From Salinigranum salinum (GTDB taxonomy: Archaea; Halobacteriota; Halobacteria; Halobacteriales; Haloferacaceae), in assembly GCF_009176545.1 (NCBI RefSeq), contig NZ_VTOJ01000001.1, positions 558,001 to 622,000 on the forward strand: a stretch of DNA of 64,000 nucleotides. The letters run 5' to 3'. A program made the position numbers and the translations under genes. The notes under the pieces were generated by a model, which saw only the letters and a program-made list of their open reading frames with translations, was not told the origin of the DNA and searched no databases. Shown one piece after another: positions 53,051-62,336 of the stretch; within the stretch, counting starts at the first letter, position 1, and each line of letters starts with the position of its first letter.

Positions 53051-53875
53051 TCAGAGGTCGTACTGCTCGCCGTCCACGGCCAGCGGCTCTTCGAACGCCT
53101 CGTCCGCGGGGTAGAAGTGAGCCGTGTGGACGAGCCGCGTCTCCCGCGCGCCCAGCTCCCGGGCGAGGTCGAGCGCCCCCTCGCGGGTCATGTGTTTCGT
53201 GCCGAACGTCCGGGGGACGCCCTCGTCGTCTTCGTGCTTGCCGCCGAGGGGGTGGTAGTCGCAGAGCGAGGCGGGGACGATGGCGTCCGCCAGCAGGAGG
53301 TCCGGATCCGCCAGTCTCGACCGGGAGTCGTCGGGGACCCCGTAGCTCGTGTCCCCCGTCAGGGCGAGCTTCGCCCCCGTCTCGGGGTCCTCGACGACGA
53401 GCCCGTAGCAGACGAGCGGTGGGTGGTCGACCGGCACGAGCGTACAGTCCAGCCCACAGGCCGAGAACCGCTCGAACGGGTCGTGATCGACGACGGTGAT
53501 GCGGTCGAGGTAGTCATACTTGCGCCGGATGGTGTCGGCCACGGACTCCCCCGTCCGGGGATCGATCTCGTTCGCCGCGTGCACCGGGAGATCGTCGAAG
53601 AGGCGGTAGGCGTTGCCGAGGCCGTCGAGGTGGTCGAAGTGGATGTGCGTCACGACCGCCTCGTCGGGGAGCGGCGCGTCCCAGGTGAGGAACTGGTGGC
53701 GGAAGTCGGGGCTGAGGTCGACGAGGAGGCTCTCACCCGTCCGAGGGTTCTCGACGTGGACCGAGAAGCGCGAGCGTTCGACCCCGAGGTCGCGGGCACG
53801 GGCGCAGGTGTCGCAGTCGCAGCCGACGGTCGGGGTGCCGGTGGTGTCGCCGGTGCCGAGGAGCGTGACCCGCAT
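53051..53875 (-). CDS. PhnP-like metallo-beta-lactamase-fold hydrolase
   Basis: A 274-aa phosphodiesterase-type MBL-fold enzyme. The metal motif is THIHFDHLDG (H77, H79, D81, H82); further ligands lie in VDHPPL, GDTSYG and the late HTAHF. A Cys-rich GCDCDTCARA near 19-26 matches the zinc site of PhnP-like proteins. In phosphonate breakdown PhnP opens cyclic phosphate; here no phn genes are near, so it may be a general cyclic phosphodiesterase. Confidence 0.86.
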   Translation of the reverse strand: MRVTLLGTGDTTGTPTVGCDCDTCARARDLGVERSRFSVHVENPRTGESLLVDLSPDFRHQFLTWDAPLPDEAVVTHIHFDHLDGLGNAYRLFDDLPVHAANEIDPRTGESVADTIRRKYDYLDRITVVDHDPFERFSACGLDCTLVPVDHPPLVCYGLVVEDPETGAKLALTGDTSYGVPDDSRSRLADPDLLLADAIVPASLCDYHPLGGKHEDDEGVPRTFGTKHMTREGALDLARELGARETRLVHTAHFYPADEAFEEPLAVDGEQYDL

Positions 53876-53939
53876 CTACCCGGAGGCAGGGGACGACGGC
53901 GTATAAGCCTGGGCGAAGCGGTACGACCTCGTCCCGTCG

Positions 53940-54629
53940 TCACTGCTGCCACTGCTCGAAATACGTCGCCCACACGGGAACCGTCGTGTCGTACTCGCGC
54001 CCCGCGAGCGAGACGGTCGCGTCGACCCGTCGCGGGGCCGCAGCCACGAGGTCGTCGAAGGGAACCTCGGTCGCCGAGATCCGGTTCCCCTGTCGGTCGT
54101 AGGTGACGGTCCGCGCGACGACGACGGCGAGCACGCCTCCGCGTGATCCGACGCGGACGGAGGCGTCCAGTTCCTCGTGCCCGAGTCGCTCGGCTGTCGT
54201 CTCCCCGACCGCGTTCGCTGCCGTGCTCGCACACCGAACCTCACCCCACCGCTCGAACGACATCGTGTCGTACACCGGCTCTCGCTCGGATGCGGAGCCG
54301 TTCTCGACGGCCTCGCGGTTCGCGTGGCGATACGCCGAGACGTACCGGACCACGTTCCGATCTTCGAGGTAGGTGTACGAGTCGCCATCGGTGAACCGCT
54401 CGCGGACCGATATCGGCGCACCCCGTGGACGGGTGGGTTCGGGTGTCGCCGGGTCGTCCCGTTCCACTGGCTCTCGTTCCGTGGCTGTCGTGCTCGCCGC
54501 GGCGGTCGTCGTCGACTCCCGTCGTTCTGCGACGGGTGGATCGACGGTCTCCGTACCGAGACAGCCGGCCAGGGTCGCGACGGCGACACTGGCTGCTCCG
54601 AGGACCGTCCGTCGGGTGGTGGCGGGCAT
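53940..54629 (-). CDS. Tat lipoprotein, unknown
   Basis: A 229-aa exported lipoprotein. N-terminal TTRRTVLGAASVAVATLAGC combines a Tat motif and lipobox. The mature part begins with a Thr/Glu-rich tether of about 50 residues, then a domain with SVRERFTDGDSYTYLEDRNVVRYV and strand-rich VAVVVARTVTYD. One Cys in the domain has no partner. It ends WATYFEQWQQ. It matches no family I recognise. Confidence 0.7.
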   Translation of the reverse strand: MPATTRRTVLGAASVAVATLAGCLGTETVDPPVAERRESTTTAAASTTATEREPVERDDPATPEPTRPRGAPISVRERFTDGDSYTYLEDRNVVRYVSAYRHANREAVENGSASEREPVYDTMSFERWGEVRCASTAANAVGETTAERLGHEELDASVRVGSRGGVLAVVVARTVTYDRQGNRISATEVPFDDLVAAAPRRVDATVSLAGREYDTTVPVWATYFEQWQQ

Positions 54630-54728
54630 CCGTCGAACCACTGCCTCGCGATGGGTAAGTGTCTTTCCGGTGTCCCTCGGTGAGACGGTCTCTGCCGGGT
54701 TCGAAACCCGTGACGTCGGCCGTGGCCG

Positions 54729-56099
54729 TCAGTCGTGACTGTGCGAGTGGTCGTGTCCGTCCGCGGACGAGGAGCCGCCGTCGCCGGCGACCAGCGTCTC
54801 CTGGTCGCCGTCGATCATGTCCATGTTCTTCAGGTTGTCACGCTCTTCGAAGTCGGCGACGGCGTCGAGGATGTCCTGCTGGGTGAGCATCATCCGCTCC
54901 TCGGTCAGGGCTTCGAGGACGGCCTCGCGAAGGACCAGCCGGAGGTCGCTCCCGGTGAGCCCCTCGGTCTTCTCCGCGACGGATTCGGGATCGAACTCCG
55001 CGATGTCCATCCGCCGGGTGACGATGCGGAGGATGTCCGCGCGCATCTGGTAGTCGGGCTTCGGGAAGTTGACGATCTCGTCGAACCGACGCCACGCCGC
55101 CGAGTCGAGCTGGTCGGGGTGGTTCGTCGCGCCGATGAGGAGCACGTCGTCGCGGATGAGCGAGATCTCGTCGATGCATTTGAGGAGCGTGTTGACCGCG
55201 CGCTTGAGCGCGGCGTGTTCGTCCGACCGCCGTGTCTTGGCGACGGAGTCGAACTCGTCGATGAAGAGGATGCAGGGGGACAACCGCCGAGCCACCTCGA
55301 ACGTCTTGTCGACGTTTTTGGCCGTCTCGCCGAGGTACTGGCTCGTGATCATCGACAGTTTGACTTCGACGAACGGGAGGCCGAGTTCGTGTGCGAGCGC
55401 CCGCGACACCGTGGTCTTCCCCGTGCCGGGCGGCCCGACGAACAGCAGCTTCCCGATCTCGCGGAGGCCGATCTGTGCGAGGTAGTCGCGGTGCTCGATC
55501 GCCTTGACGATCTTCTCGATCTCGCCCTCCTGGTCCTCGGTCAGGACGAGGTCGTCGAGCGTCATCTCGATCTCCTCGGGCGCCCGGACCGAGACCAGAT
55601 CGAGCATCTCGGCGTCCTCCTCCTCGTCGAAGTACGACTCGAGGAGGCTGTCGATCCACACCCGGTCGGCCTGGATCGGTCGGTTGGAGTCGCGCGCCTC
55701 CTCGTGGGTCACGCCGACGTCGTGGTCGTCGTGTTCCTCGATCGCGGCGGCCAGCGCTGGATTCGTCGCGAACCGCTCCCGGTCGCCCCGTTCGACCAGC
55801 CAGTCGAGCGCCATCTCCGGCTGTGTGAGCGAGAGTCGCCCGGAGAACTCCTCCTTCTGGGTGAACATGAGGTCCGAAATCGCGTCCCAGGGGTCGTCGA
55901 CACCCGTCGCCTGTCGCGTCGTCTTCTCGGTCGCGACCAGCGGGCGTTCGACCCCGCCGATCTCGTCCTCGTCGTCGGACTCCGCCCAGAACACGCGCCG
56001 ATACCGCGGTGGCAGGTCGTTCTCGTCCAGCTGCCGGTTCTCGCTGTAGATGTGGGCAGTCAGAAGGAACTCAACCACGTCGAGAGCCCAGTCACTCAT
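54729..56099 (-). CDS. AAA-family ATPase with N-terminal helical domain
   Basis: A 456-aa protein. Residues 1-190 are a helical/acidic domain typical of archaeal proteasome-activating or vesicle-type ATPase relatives of unknown function. The AAA module has Walker A GPPGTGKTT (K228), Walker B FIDEFDS (D281, E282), sensor 1 GATNHPDQ, and an alpha-helical lid with ADILRIVTRR. The C terminus ends with a His-rich tail HDHSHSHD, possibly metal-binding. It is likely a hexameric remodelling enzyme. Start ATG MSDWALDV. Confidence 0.88.
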   Translation of the reverse strand: MSDWALDVVEFLLTAHIYSENRQLDENDLPPRYRRVFWAESDDEDEIGGVERPLVATEKTTRQATGVDDPWDAISDLMFTQKEEFSGRLSLTQPEMALDWLVERGDRERFATNPALAAAIEEHDDHDVGVTHEEARDSNRPIQADRVWIDSLLESYFDEEEDAEMLDLVSVRAPEEIEMTLDDLVLTEDQEGEIEKIVKAIEHRDYLAQIGLREIGKLLFVGPPGTGKTTVSRALAHELGLPFVEVKLSMITSQYLGETAKNVDKTFEVARRLSPCILFIDEFDSVAKTRRSDEHAALKRAVNTLLKCIDEISLIRDDVLLIGATNHPDQLDSAAWRRFDEIVNFPKPDYQMRADILRIVTRRMDIAEFDPESVAEKTEGLTGSDLRLVLREAVLEALTEERMMLTQQDILDAVADFEERDNLKNMDMIDGDQETLVAGDGGSSSADGHDHSHSHD

Positions 56100-56444
56100 C
56101 CGTTCTTCGTTGCTACCACAGGCGCATAAGACCGTCGAAGGACGTCGGGCCGCGGGGTCGACGAACGTCACCACGCCTGACACTATTTCTCGACGTGAAC
56201 GGGACGTCCGTGTGGTCGTCTCGGAGACCGATGCGCGATTAGGTGTCTCACTTCCTCACATCGTGCTACAAAACATACCGACATTCCACTGTAATGGCGT
56301 ATAACTTTACGTCTACAACGGGTAGCGTTATCACGCTTCGCTGATGCAGGTCTGGCCGAGTGCATGAAACGGACCGACACGGATCCGGACGGAAAATGAA
56401 CGATCCGCTCCGTACCCTCCGAGATCGTACAGAGGTAGTCGGTC
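56100..56444. other. 345-bp intergenic region before the decayed nitrate locus
   Basis: No gene seen. An AT-rich stretch near 56290-56310 (GGCGTATAACTTTAC) is a plausible promoter for the nasA remnant. The rest is Arg-rich in all frames. Confidence 0.5.
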
Positions 56445-56729
56445 GTGGCTGACCCCGTTCCGACGACGTGCATGCGATGTGCCGTCGGCTGCGGGCACGT
56501 CCACCAGGGTGCCGACGGCGGCTACGGGCTCGACACGGTCCGCGGCGACACCGGCGACACCGCGGCGAGCGGCACGTGGTCGTTCCACACTCCCTCGGGA
56601 CGGGCGCGGTTCTCGACGCGATCCGTCGAGAAGCTCCCCGAACCGACCGACGACGACTACCCGCTCGTCCTCACTACCGGACGGGAGGCGGACGGCTACA
56701 ACACGGGTGTCCGCTCCCGGCCGCGGTGA
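56445..56729 (+). pseudogene. nasA remnant, assimilatory nitrate reductase with a large internal deletion
   Basis: A 94-aa open frame that joins the two ends of a roughly 700-residue enzyme. Its first 30 residues (ADPVPTTCMRCAVGCGHVHQ...) are the N-terminal [4Fe-4S] segment of a molybdopterin nitrate reductase, with CMRC and CAVGCG. The rest (TPSGRARFSTRSVEKL then DDYPLVLTTGREADGYNTG) matches the C-terminal part. The whole catalytic middle is gone, so it cannot work. Read from a GTG. It runs into a mobA fragment at once. Confidence 0.72.
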
Positions 56730-56986
56730 ACGTCCGGGCGGCGGTCGGTGCCCGCTCCGAGGTGCTCGCCGCTGGCGGACAGTTCGACGACGTCGTCGCG
56801 GCGCTCTCGCCCGTCGTGATTCCCGAACGCGCCGTTCGTGCCAGCGTCGGCGTCGACCGACTCGTCGATGTCGACAGCCGCGCCGATCTCGCGCGTGTCG
56901 ACGTGGTTCTCGCGCGCGCGGCCGCTCGATCAGAGCGATGCGAGGAACCGAACGAGGGAGAAGCGAGTCGACCGAACCGTCGATAA
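56711..56986 (+). pseudogene. mobA (nasC) 3' fragment fused to the nasA remnant
   Basis: In a second frame from 56711, the peptide PLPAAVNVRAAVGARSEVL...FDDVVAALSPVVIPERAVR...LVDVDSRADLARVDVVLARA matches the C-terminal part of the intact MobA at 58120-58785 (for example VVTALSPVVVPERDVRAY and FLDVDTPAALAV). The N-terminal two-thirds is missing, so it is a truncated second copy. Order nasA then mobA fits the nasA-nasB-nasC operon of haloarchaea. Confidence 0.7.
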
Positions 56987-57009
56987 CCGGATCGAAAACA
57001 GTGCGTTCG

Positions 57010-57110
57010 GGCACCTTATATCCACAGTATTCGGTTATACACCGACCGACTGCTCGATTTCGGACAGCACAATTGCATATTTTCAACGATTAACTCTATA
57101 TGTGTCTATC
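57010..57110 (+). promoter_or_regulatory. AT-rich promoter region of the nirA remnant
   Basis: About 100 bp containing CCTTATATCC (57016-57025) and GCATATTTTCAACGATTAACTC (57074-57095), rich in A+T in a G+C-rich genome. It precedes the nirA remnant by about 100 bp, so the transcript would have a leader. No TATA-to-start spacing fits leaderless initiation. Confidence 0.45.
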
Positions 57111-57198
57111 GACGCACGATTAGACGTCGAACGTACGCGAATCAGCACTCGAACGGCCTCTCACGTACACGAACACACACCTCACACGACGCACTACC

Positions 57199-57789
57199 AT
57201 GGCACACGAGAAGGAAGACTGGAAAGAGGAACTGTACGCGGACGACTCGTTAGCAAGCACGTCGCGGAAGTTCGACAGCAGCGTGACGGGTATCCCCGAC
57301 GGCTCCGCACAGGACGCGATCAACGACGTGGCGCTCGAACCCCCATCCAGGACGGTCGACGGTGACGAGGTTCTGGGGTTCAATATCCGCGTCGGCGGCG
57401 GCCTCGGCGAGGAACCGTCGTTCGTCGAGTGGCTCCGACAGCGCGTCCCGGCCGACGAGATGTCCGGCGCGCTCCGGAACCTGATCGAGGCGTTCGCCGC
57501 CCACTGCGCGGAGCGCGTCGTTCCTCCGGAACGACGGAACGGAGACGTTCACGGAGGCCAGGCTTCCGTGAGCCAACCAGAAGCGGACGCTTCTGGTGAC
57601 GACACGGCCGTCGAGGGACAGACGTTCCGCGAGTGGTGCGACGAGACGGGTACCGAGGCGCTCGTCGACCTCTGCGAACCCGAGGAGGCGACGTACGAGG
57701 AGCCGTACATGGGCGACGCGAAACAGTCGTGGTACCCCTTCGCCGACGAGAGCGAGACCGAGACGGCCGACGTCGCAGCCGGCGACTGA
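57199..57789 (+). pseudogene. nirA (nasD) remnant, assimilatory nitrite reductase with internal deletions
   Basis: A 196-aa frame that keeps pieces of a roughly 590-residue ferredoxin nitrite reductase: a nirA-like N terminus (EKEDWKEELY), then abruptly the first sulfite/nitrite-reductase domain (RKFDSSVTGIPDGSAQDAIN... LGFNIRVGGGLGEEP), and a C-terminal tail (TYEEPYMGDAKQSWYPFA). The siroheme-[4Fe-4S] cysteine ligands are absent, and family Cys residues in the TG-C-DEG-C region are replaced. It is open but should be inactive. Confidence 0.68.
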
Positions 57790-57794
57790 CGACG

Positions 57795-57926
57795 ATGGCC
57801 GAACCGGAATCCACCACGACGGAGCCCGAGACCGATCTCGAACCCGAGGCCGACCCCCGAGCGGGTGGCCGCCGACAGCACGCCACGGCCGACGTGGCAC
57901 CGGAACTGTTCGGGGGCGGCCGGTGA
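57795..57926 (+). CDS. Small acidic ORF between nirA remnant and mobA
   Basis: A 43-aa acidic peptide MAEPESTTTEPETDLEPEAD... ending TADVAPELFGGGR, 5 bp after the nirA remnant stop. It has no family. The Pro/Glu/Thr-rich composition resembles a tether or a leftover end of another nas gene (for example the nitrate transporter). Treat as doubtful. Confidence 0.35.
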   Translation: MAEPESTTTEPETDLEPEADPRAGGRRQHATADVAPELFGGGR

Positions 57927-58119
57927 CGACGCCGTCGACGCCGTCACAGCCACGGACGGCGCTGCCGACACCGTCCACGCCCCTCCGTCCCCGACGGTTC
58001 GCGCCCCGCCCTCTCACCCGTCGGTACCCCGTTCCGTCCCGTCGGTTCTCCCGGCCATCCGGTCGGGGGGCTCGCGCCTCGGAGATCGTTACGGCTGGCT
58101 CGTTCGGCCGGTTCCGACG

Positions 58120-58785
58120 ATGAAGCCGGACACCGGGTGCGCGGGGGTCGTCCTCGCCGGCGGCCGGTCGCGGCGGTTCGGCGGCACCGACAAGGCGACG
58201 GTGCCCATCGGCGGGATGCCGATGATCGGCCACGTCGTCGGCGCGCTCGTCCCGGTCGTCGACGAGGTTGTCGTGAACTGTCGTCCGGACCAGGAGTCGG
58301 CGCTTCGAGCTGCCCTGTCGCCCCGCGAGGTGACCGTCGCCGTCGATCCGATCGCCGACCGCGGTCCCGTGGTAGGGCTCCGGACGGCCCTCCGGGCGAC
58401 CGAGCGTGCCCTGGCGGTCGTCGTCCCCTGTGACACGCCGCTCGTCCCGTCGAGCCTCCTCGCCCACCTCCGCACACGCGCCCGACACGCCAGCGGTGCC
58501 GTCCCGACCGTCGAGGGAAGCGTCCGACCCCTGCCGGCGGCGATGCACGTCCGCGCCGGTGTCGCCGCCTGTTCGGAGGCCGTCGGGCGGGGACAGCCGA
58601 CGCTCGACGACGTCGTCACGGCGCTCTCGCCCGTCGTCGTCCCCGAGCGCGACGTCCGAGCGTACGCCGACCCCACGGCCTTCCTCGACGTCGACACCCC
58701 CGCGGCCCTCGCGGTCGCCGAGGCGACGCTCGCGCGTTCGTCCGACGCGGACGGGCGCTCACGGCTGGAACGCTCGACGGACTGA
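58120..58785 (+). CDS. mobA: Molybdenum cofactor guanylyltransferase MobA (nasC)
   Basis: A 221-aa enzyme that adds GMP to molybdopterin to make MGD for nitrate reductase and related enzymes. Signatures: GVVLAGGRSRRFGGTDKATVPI (the LAGGxSxRFGxxK loop) and VVVPCDTPLVPSSL (metal Asp in PCDTP). It is complete, unlike the fragment at 56711-56986. It ends with a basic tail (DADGRSRLERS). Start ATG MKPDTGCAGV. Other Mo enzymes elsewhere may keep it useful even though nitrate reductase is gone. Confidence 0.85.
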   Translation: MKPDTGCAGVVLAGGRSRRFGGTDKATVPIGGMPMIGHVVGALVPVVDEVVVNCRPDQESALRAALSPREVTVAVDPIADRGPVVGLRTALRATERALAVVVPCDTPLVPSSLLAHLRTRARHASGAVPTVEGSVRPLPAAMHVRAGVAACSEAVGRGQPTLDDVVTALSPVVVPERDVRAYADPTAFLDVDTPAALAVAEATLARSSDADGRSRLERSTD

Positions 58786-58926
58786 GTCGACCGGTCGATT
58801 GCCCAGCCCGATCGTGACCGACACGCGACACGCGCGACCGACCGGGCGTCGGCTGAGCGGGGGCGTCCTGCGCCGTCCCGACCCGGTCTCCAGGCGTTTA
58901 TATCGCTCCCGGCCGATGACGTGGCT

Positions 58927-60066
58927 ATGTCTACACCCGTCGTCGCCGCCGCCTGTCGGACCCCTCAGGGGAAAGCGAGTGGCGTCTTCGCCGACGTCCG
59001 AAGCGAGGACCTCTCGGTCGCGCTGATCGACCACCTCCTCGACATCACGGGCCTCGACCCCACGGTCGTCGAGGACCTGCTGTGGGGCTGCGCCCAGCAG
59101 CGCGGGGAACAGGACGCCAACCTCGCCCGTGTGGTCGCGCTGCTCTCCGACTTGGGGGAGGAGACGCCCGCAGCGACGCTCAACCGCTGGTGTGCCTCCT
59201 CGATGCAGGCGGTCGTCTCTGCCGCCGACGCCGTCGCCGCGGGCAACCGCGACTGCGTCGTCGCCGGTGGCGTCGAGAGCATGTCGCGCGTCCCGCTGTC
59301 GTCGATGCCGTACGGCGACCTCCACCCCCGACTCCAGGCCGAGTACGACGTCGCCGAGCTGGAGATGGGTGCCACCGCCGAGAAGGTCGCCGACGTGTAC
59401 GACGTCTCCCGCGAGGCGCAGGACGAGTACGCCCTCCGGTCGCAGCGACACGCGGCCGAGGCGACCGACTCGGGGCGGTTCGACGACGAGATCGTCCCGA
59501 TCGGTGCCGGCGACGACGCCGTCACCGAAGACGAGGGCCTTCGCCGCGACACCTCGCTCGACGACCTCGCGGGGCTCCCGCCCGCCTTCGCTGAGGACGG
59601 CACCGTGACCGCGGGCAACGCCTCGCAGATCTCCGACGGCGCGGCGCTCGTCCTCGTCACGAGCGAGTCGTTCGCGGACGACTACGGACTCGACGTCCTC
59701 GCCCGCGTCGGGACGAACCACGTCGCCGGCGTCGACCCGACCGTGATGGGGATCGGTCCCGTCCCCGCGACCCGTGGGCTGCTCGACCGCGCCGGGACCG
59801 ATATCGACGACTACGATCTGGTCGAACTGAACGAGGCGTTCGCCTCGCAGACCGTCTACTGTCGCCGCGAACTCGCCGTGGACGAGGACCGGCTGAACGT
59901 CAACGGCGGCGCCATCGCCATCGGCCACCCGCTCGGCGCGTCGGGCGCACGGCTCCCGGTGACGCTCCTCCACGAGATGCGCAGGCGGGATGCGTCGCGG
60001 GGGCTAGCGACGCTCTGCGTCGGCTTCGGCCAGGGCGCGGCGATCGAGTTCGTCCGGTCGGGGTGA
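58927..60066 (+). CDS. Thiolase family protein (acetyl-CoA acetyltransferase)
   Basis: A 379-aa thiolase. Nucleophile Cys in LNRWCASSMQAV, catalytic His in GGAIAIGHPLGASGARL, second Cys in LCVGFGQGAA, and NEAFAS. It cleaves or forms acetoacetyl-CoA-type thioesters in fatty-acid or mevalonate metabolism. ATG at 58927 preferred over GTG six bases upstream. No partner enzymes are next to it. Confidence 0.93.
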   Translation: MSTPVVAAACRTPQGKASGVFADVRSEDLSVALIDHLLDITGLDPTVVEDLLWGCAQQRGEQDANLARVVALLSDLGEETPAATLNRWCASSMQAVVSAADAVAAGNRDCVVAGGVESMSRVPLSSMPYGDLHPRLQAEYDVAELEMGATAEKVADVYDVSREAQDEYALRSQRHAAEATDSGRFDDEIVPIGAGDDAVTEDEGLRRDTSLDDLAGLPPAFAEDGTVTAGNASQISDGAALVLVTSESFADDYGLDVLARVGTNHVAGVDPTVMGIGPVPATRGLLDRAGTDIDDYDLVELNEAFASQTVYCRRELAVDEDRLNVNGGAIAIGHPLGASGARLPVTLLHEMRRRDASRGLATLCVGFGQGAAIEFVRSG

Positions 60067-60209
60067 GAGTCGGGTTCGTGTGGTCGACAGGGTGGTGCGA
60101 GCGTTCGGCGTGTTCGGCGTCGTCGGAGTGAGACGAGTCGCCCCTCGTTCCGTGCGACTGCGCGGAGACAGCTGGGATCGGACGCTCAGTCGCTCTCGGG
60201 ATCGGACAC

Positions 60210-61898
60210 TCAGTCGTCCGCGGGTGCGGCGTCACCCGATCCCCCGACCCGTGCGTCCGGAACGGTCCCCGAGGCGGTCCAGCCGCGCGCCTCGTAGTAG
60301 TCGTCGAGCGCCGCGTCGAACCCCGGCAGGTCGTACGGGAGGGCGTCGTCCGCGCGGTCGAAGCCGCGCTGGTTGTTGAAGTGTCGCTCCAGGTCGACGA
60401 CGCGAGAGCCGACGGCCATCAGGTCGTCGAACGACGCGCCCAGCAGTTCGGCGAGCCGCTCGTCGGTGACGAAGCCGCGAGAGAACTTGCAGACCACGCC
60501 CGAGTCGAGCACCGCGTGGTGATTCTCGCGGTCGATCAGCCGCCGTGGTTTCGCGTCGAGGCCCGCCGGAGCCATCGCCTGATCCTTGTCAACGAGCGGG
60601 TACTCCACCGCGTAGAAGGTGGCGTACATGTGGTCGGCACCCCGATTGGCGACGGCGAACGAGAGCCCCTGTCCCTGGAGCGTGCGACCGTCGTGGCCGG
60701 GGAACTCCAGTCCCTTCACGGACCAGTTCTCCACGCCGAGTTCGTCGTGACAGCGGGCGACGCCCTCGGCGAGCAGGTCGCCGACGCCCTCGCGATAGGC
60801 GATCTTCTCCACCGTCTCGTGGATCCGCTCGGAGTCGCCGAACGCGTCCTCGCTCGCGAGATACGCCGCCACGGTGTCGCCACAGGAGATGGTGTCCATC
60901 CCGAGCTCGTCGCAGAGTTCGTTCGACCGCATCACCGAGACGACGTCGTCGACCGCACAGTTCGACCCGAACGCCATCACCGTCTCGAACTCCGGCCCCT
61001 CGGTTTCGAGCCCCGACTCGTCGTCTCGCGTGGGGAGTTTGCAGGCGAACGCGCACGCCGAGCACGTCCCCTTCTTGTACTTCTTCTCCTCGATCCTGTC
61101 GCCGTTGATCCCCTCGACGCCCTCGAACTGGAGCTCCGAGAAGTACCGCGTCGGGAGCGCGCTCACCTCGTTGCCGAGATCCGTCACCGAGGTCGTCCCC
61201 TGTCGCTTCATGATGTGGTCGGCCGTCGCCGCCTCGCGGTGGACGTCCGCCTGGACGGACGGAATCTCGACCGTCGGGGTCGAATCGCCGTCGAACGTGA
61301 GGAGTTTGACGTTCTTCGCGCCCAGCACCGCCCCGAGTCCCCCGCGGCCGAACGCCCGCGACTCCGACGTCATGATCGACGCGAAGCGGACCGTGTTCTC
61401 GCCGGCGGGTCCGATACAGGCGGTGTGGTCAGCCCCGAGATCCCGCGTCTCTTCGGCGTACGCGACCGTCTCGGAGACGGTCGCACCCGCGAGGTCGGGT
61501 ACGGGCTCGAACTCGACGCCCTCGTCCGTGACGTGGAGCGCGACGAGGTCGTCGCTCTCTCCCACGAGCTCGACGGCGCCGTACCCCGTCGCGGTGAAGT
61601 TGCGCGAGAGGAAACCGCCAGCGTTCGACGAGAGCAGTCCGTCTGTCAGCGGCGACACCGCCGTCGCGTTCATCCGCCCGGTGAACGACATCCCCGAGTA
61701 CTGCAGCGGCCCCGTGGTGAGGTAGAGCCGGTTCTCCTCGCCGAGGGGGTCGGCGTCGAACGGGACGCGGTCGTGGGTGAGTTTCGTCCCCACGCCGCGG
61801 CCGCCGACGAACGACGCGAGCACGTCCGTGACGTCCGCTTCGACCGTCGTGTGGTCGCTCAGATCGATCGAGAGGAGTGGTCCCTGTGCGTGACGCAT
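60210..61898 (-). CDS. Aldehyde:ferredoxin oxidoreductase family tungsten enzyme
   Basis: A 562-aa enzyme of the AOR family, which oxidises aldehydes with a tungstopterin cofactor. Cluster ligands: CSACAFAC near 275-282 and a late Cys in SGVVCKFSRG. The N-terminal domain has LASFVGGRGVGTKL, NATAVSPLTDGLL and FGRGGLGAVLGAKN, and the middle keeps EGPEFETVMAFGSNC. Length fits the family (about 560-610). No adjacent ferredoxin or moaD/tungsten-uptake gene. Substrate unknown. Confidence 0.9.
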   Translation of the reverse strand: MRHAQGPLLSIDLSDHTTVEADVTDVLASFVGGRGVGTKLTHDRVPFDADPLGEENRLYLTTGPLQYSGMSFTGRMNATAVSPLTDGLLSSNAGGFLSRNFTATGYGAVELVGESDDLVALHVTDEGVEFEPVPDLAGATVSETVAYAEETRDLGADHTACIGPAGENTVRFASIMTSESRAFGRGGLGAVLGAKNVKLLTFDGDSTPTVEIPSVQADVHREAATADHIMKRQGTTSVTDLGNEVSALPTRYFSELQFEGVEGINGDRIEEKKYKKGTCSACAFACKLPTRDDESGLETEGPEFETVMAFGSNCAVDDVVSVMRSNELCDELGMDTISCGDTVAAYLASEDAFGDSERIHETVEKIAYREGVGDLLAEGVARCHDELGVENWSVKGLEFPGHDGRTLQGQGLSFAVANRGADHMYATFYAVEYPLVDKDQAMAPAGLDAKPRRLIDRENHHAVLDSGVVCKFSRGFVTDERLAELLGASFDDLMAVGSRVVDLERHFNNQRGFDRADDALPYDLPGFDAALDDYYEARGWTASGTVPDARVGGSGDAAPADD

Positions 61899-62050
61899 AC
61901 CTGCTGGTCGCGCGAGTCGGCGATAAACGTTGATGCTGGTGGCGTGAGCCGGGAAGACACGCTAGTGGTCGTGAGCCGGCGAGACACGCCGGTCGTCGGC
62001 ACCACTCTCGACCGACACACATTTCAGCGCTACCCGTCGACTCGGAGAGT

Positions 62051-62224
62051 GTGCGCCGCCGAAGTCTCATGGTCGGGGTGGCAGCCGCACTCGCCGGGGC
62101 GGGCATGGCCGCCGCCGAGGCGGGACTGGTCGGCCAGCCGGCGTTAGCCGATCCTGTCTGGCTCCTCATCGGTGCGTTCGTCGTCGGCTACTGGGCCGTC
62201 TTCGTCCACTGGGCCCGGGCGTGA
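62051..62224 (+). CDS. Small membrane protein
   Basis: A 57-aa frame read from GTG (VRRRSLMVGVAAALAGAGMAAAEAG...), with an Arg start, a first hydrophobic segment and a second one (WLLIGAFVVGYWAVFVHW). An ATG six codons in (62069) gives a 51-aa version. Composition fits a real haloarchaeal membrane peptide. It lies between the AOR gene and the antiporter. Function unknown. Confidence 0.5.
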   Translation: MRRRSLMVGVAAALAGAGMAAAEAGLVGQPALADPVWLLIGAFVVGYWAVFVHWARA

Positions 62225-62336
62225 GATCCGGCTCCACCTCCCCACGTCGCGCCCAGCTCGTCCACTCTCTGCGGTCGGTTTTCGCCGTCGTCCTCGGCCG
62301 TCCTCGCGAGGCCAGCGACGCTGTCGCGCTCCGTCG

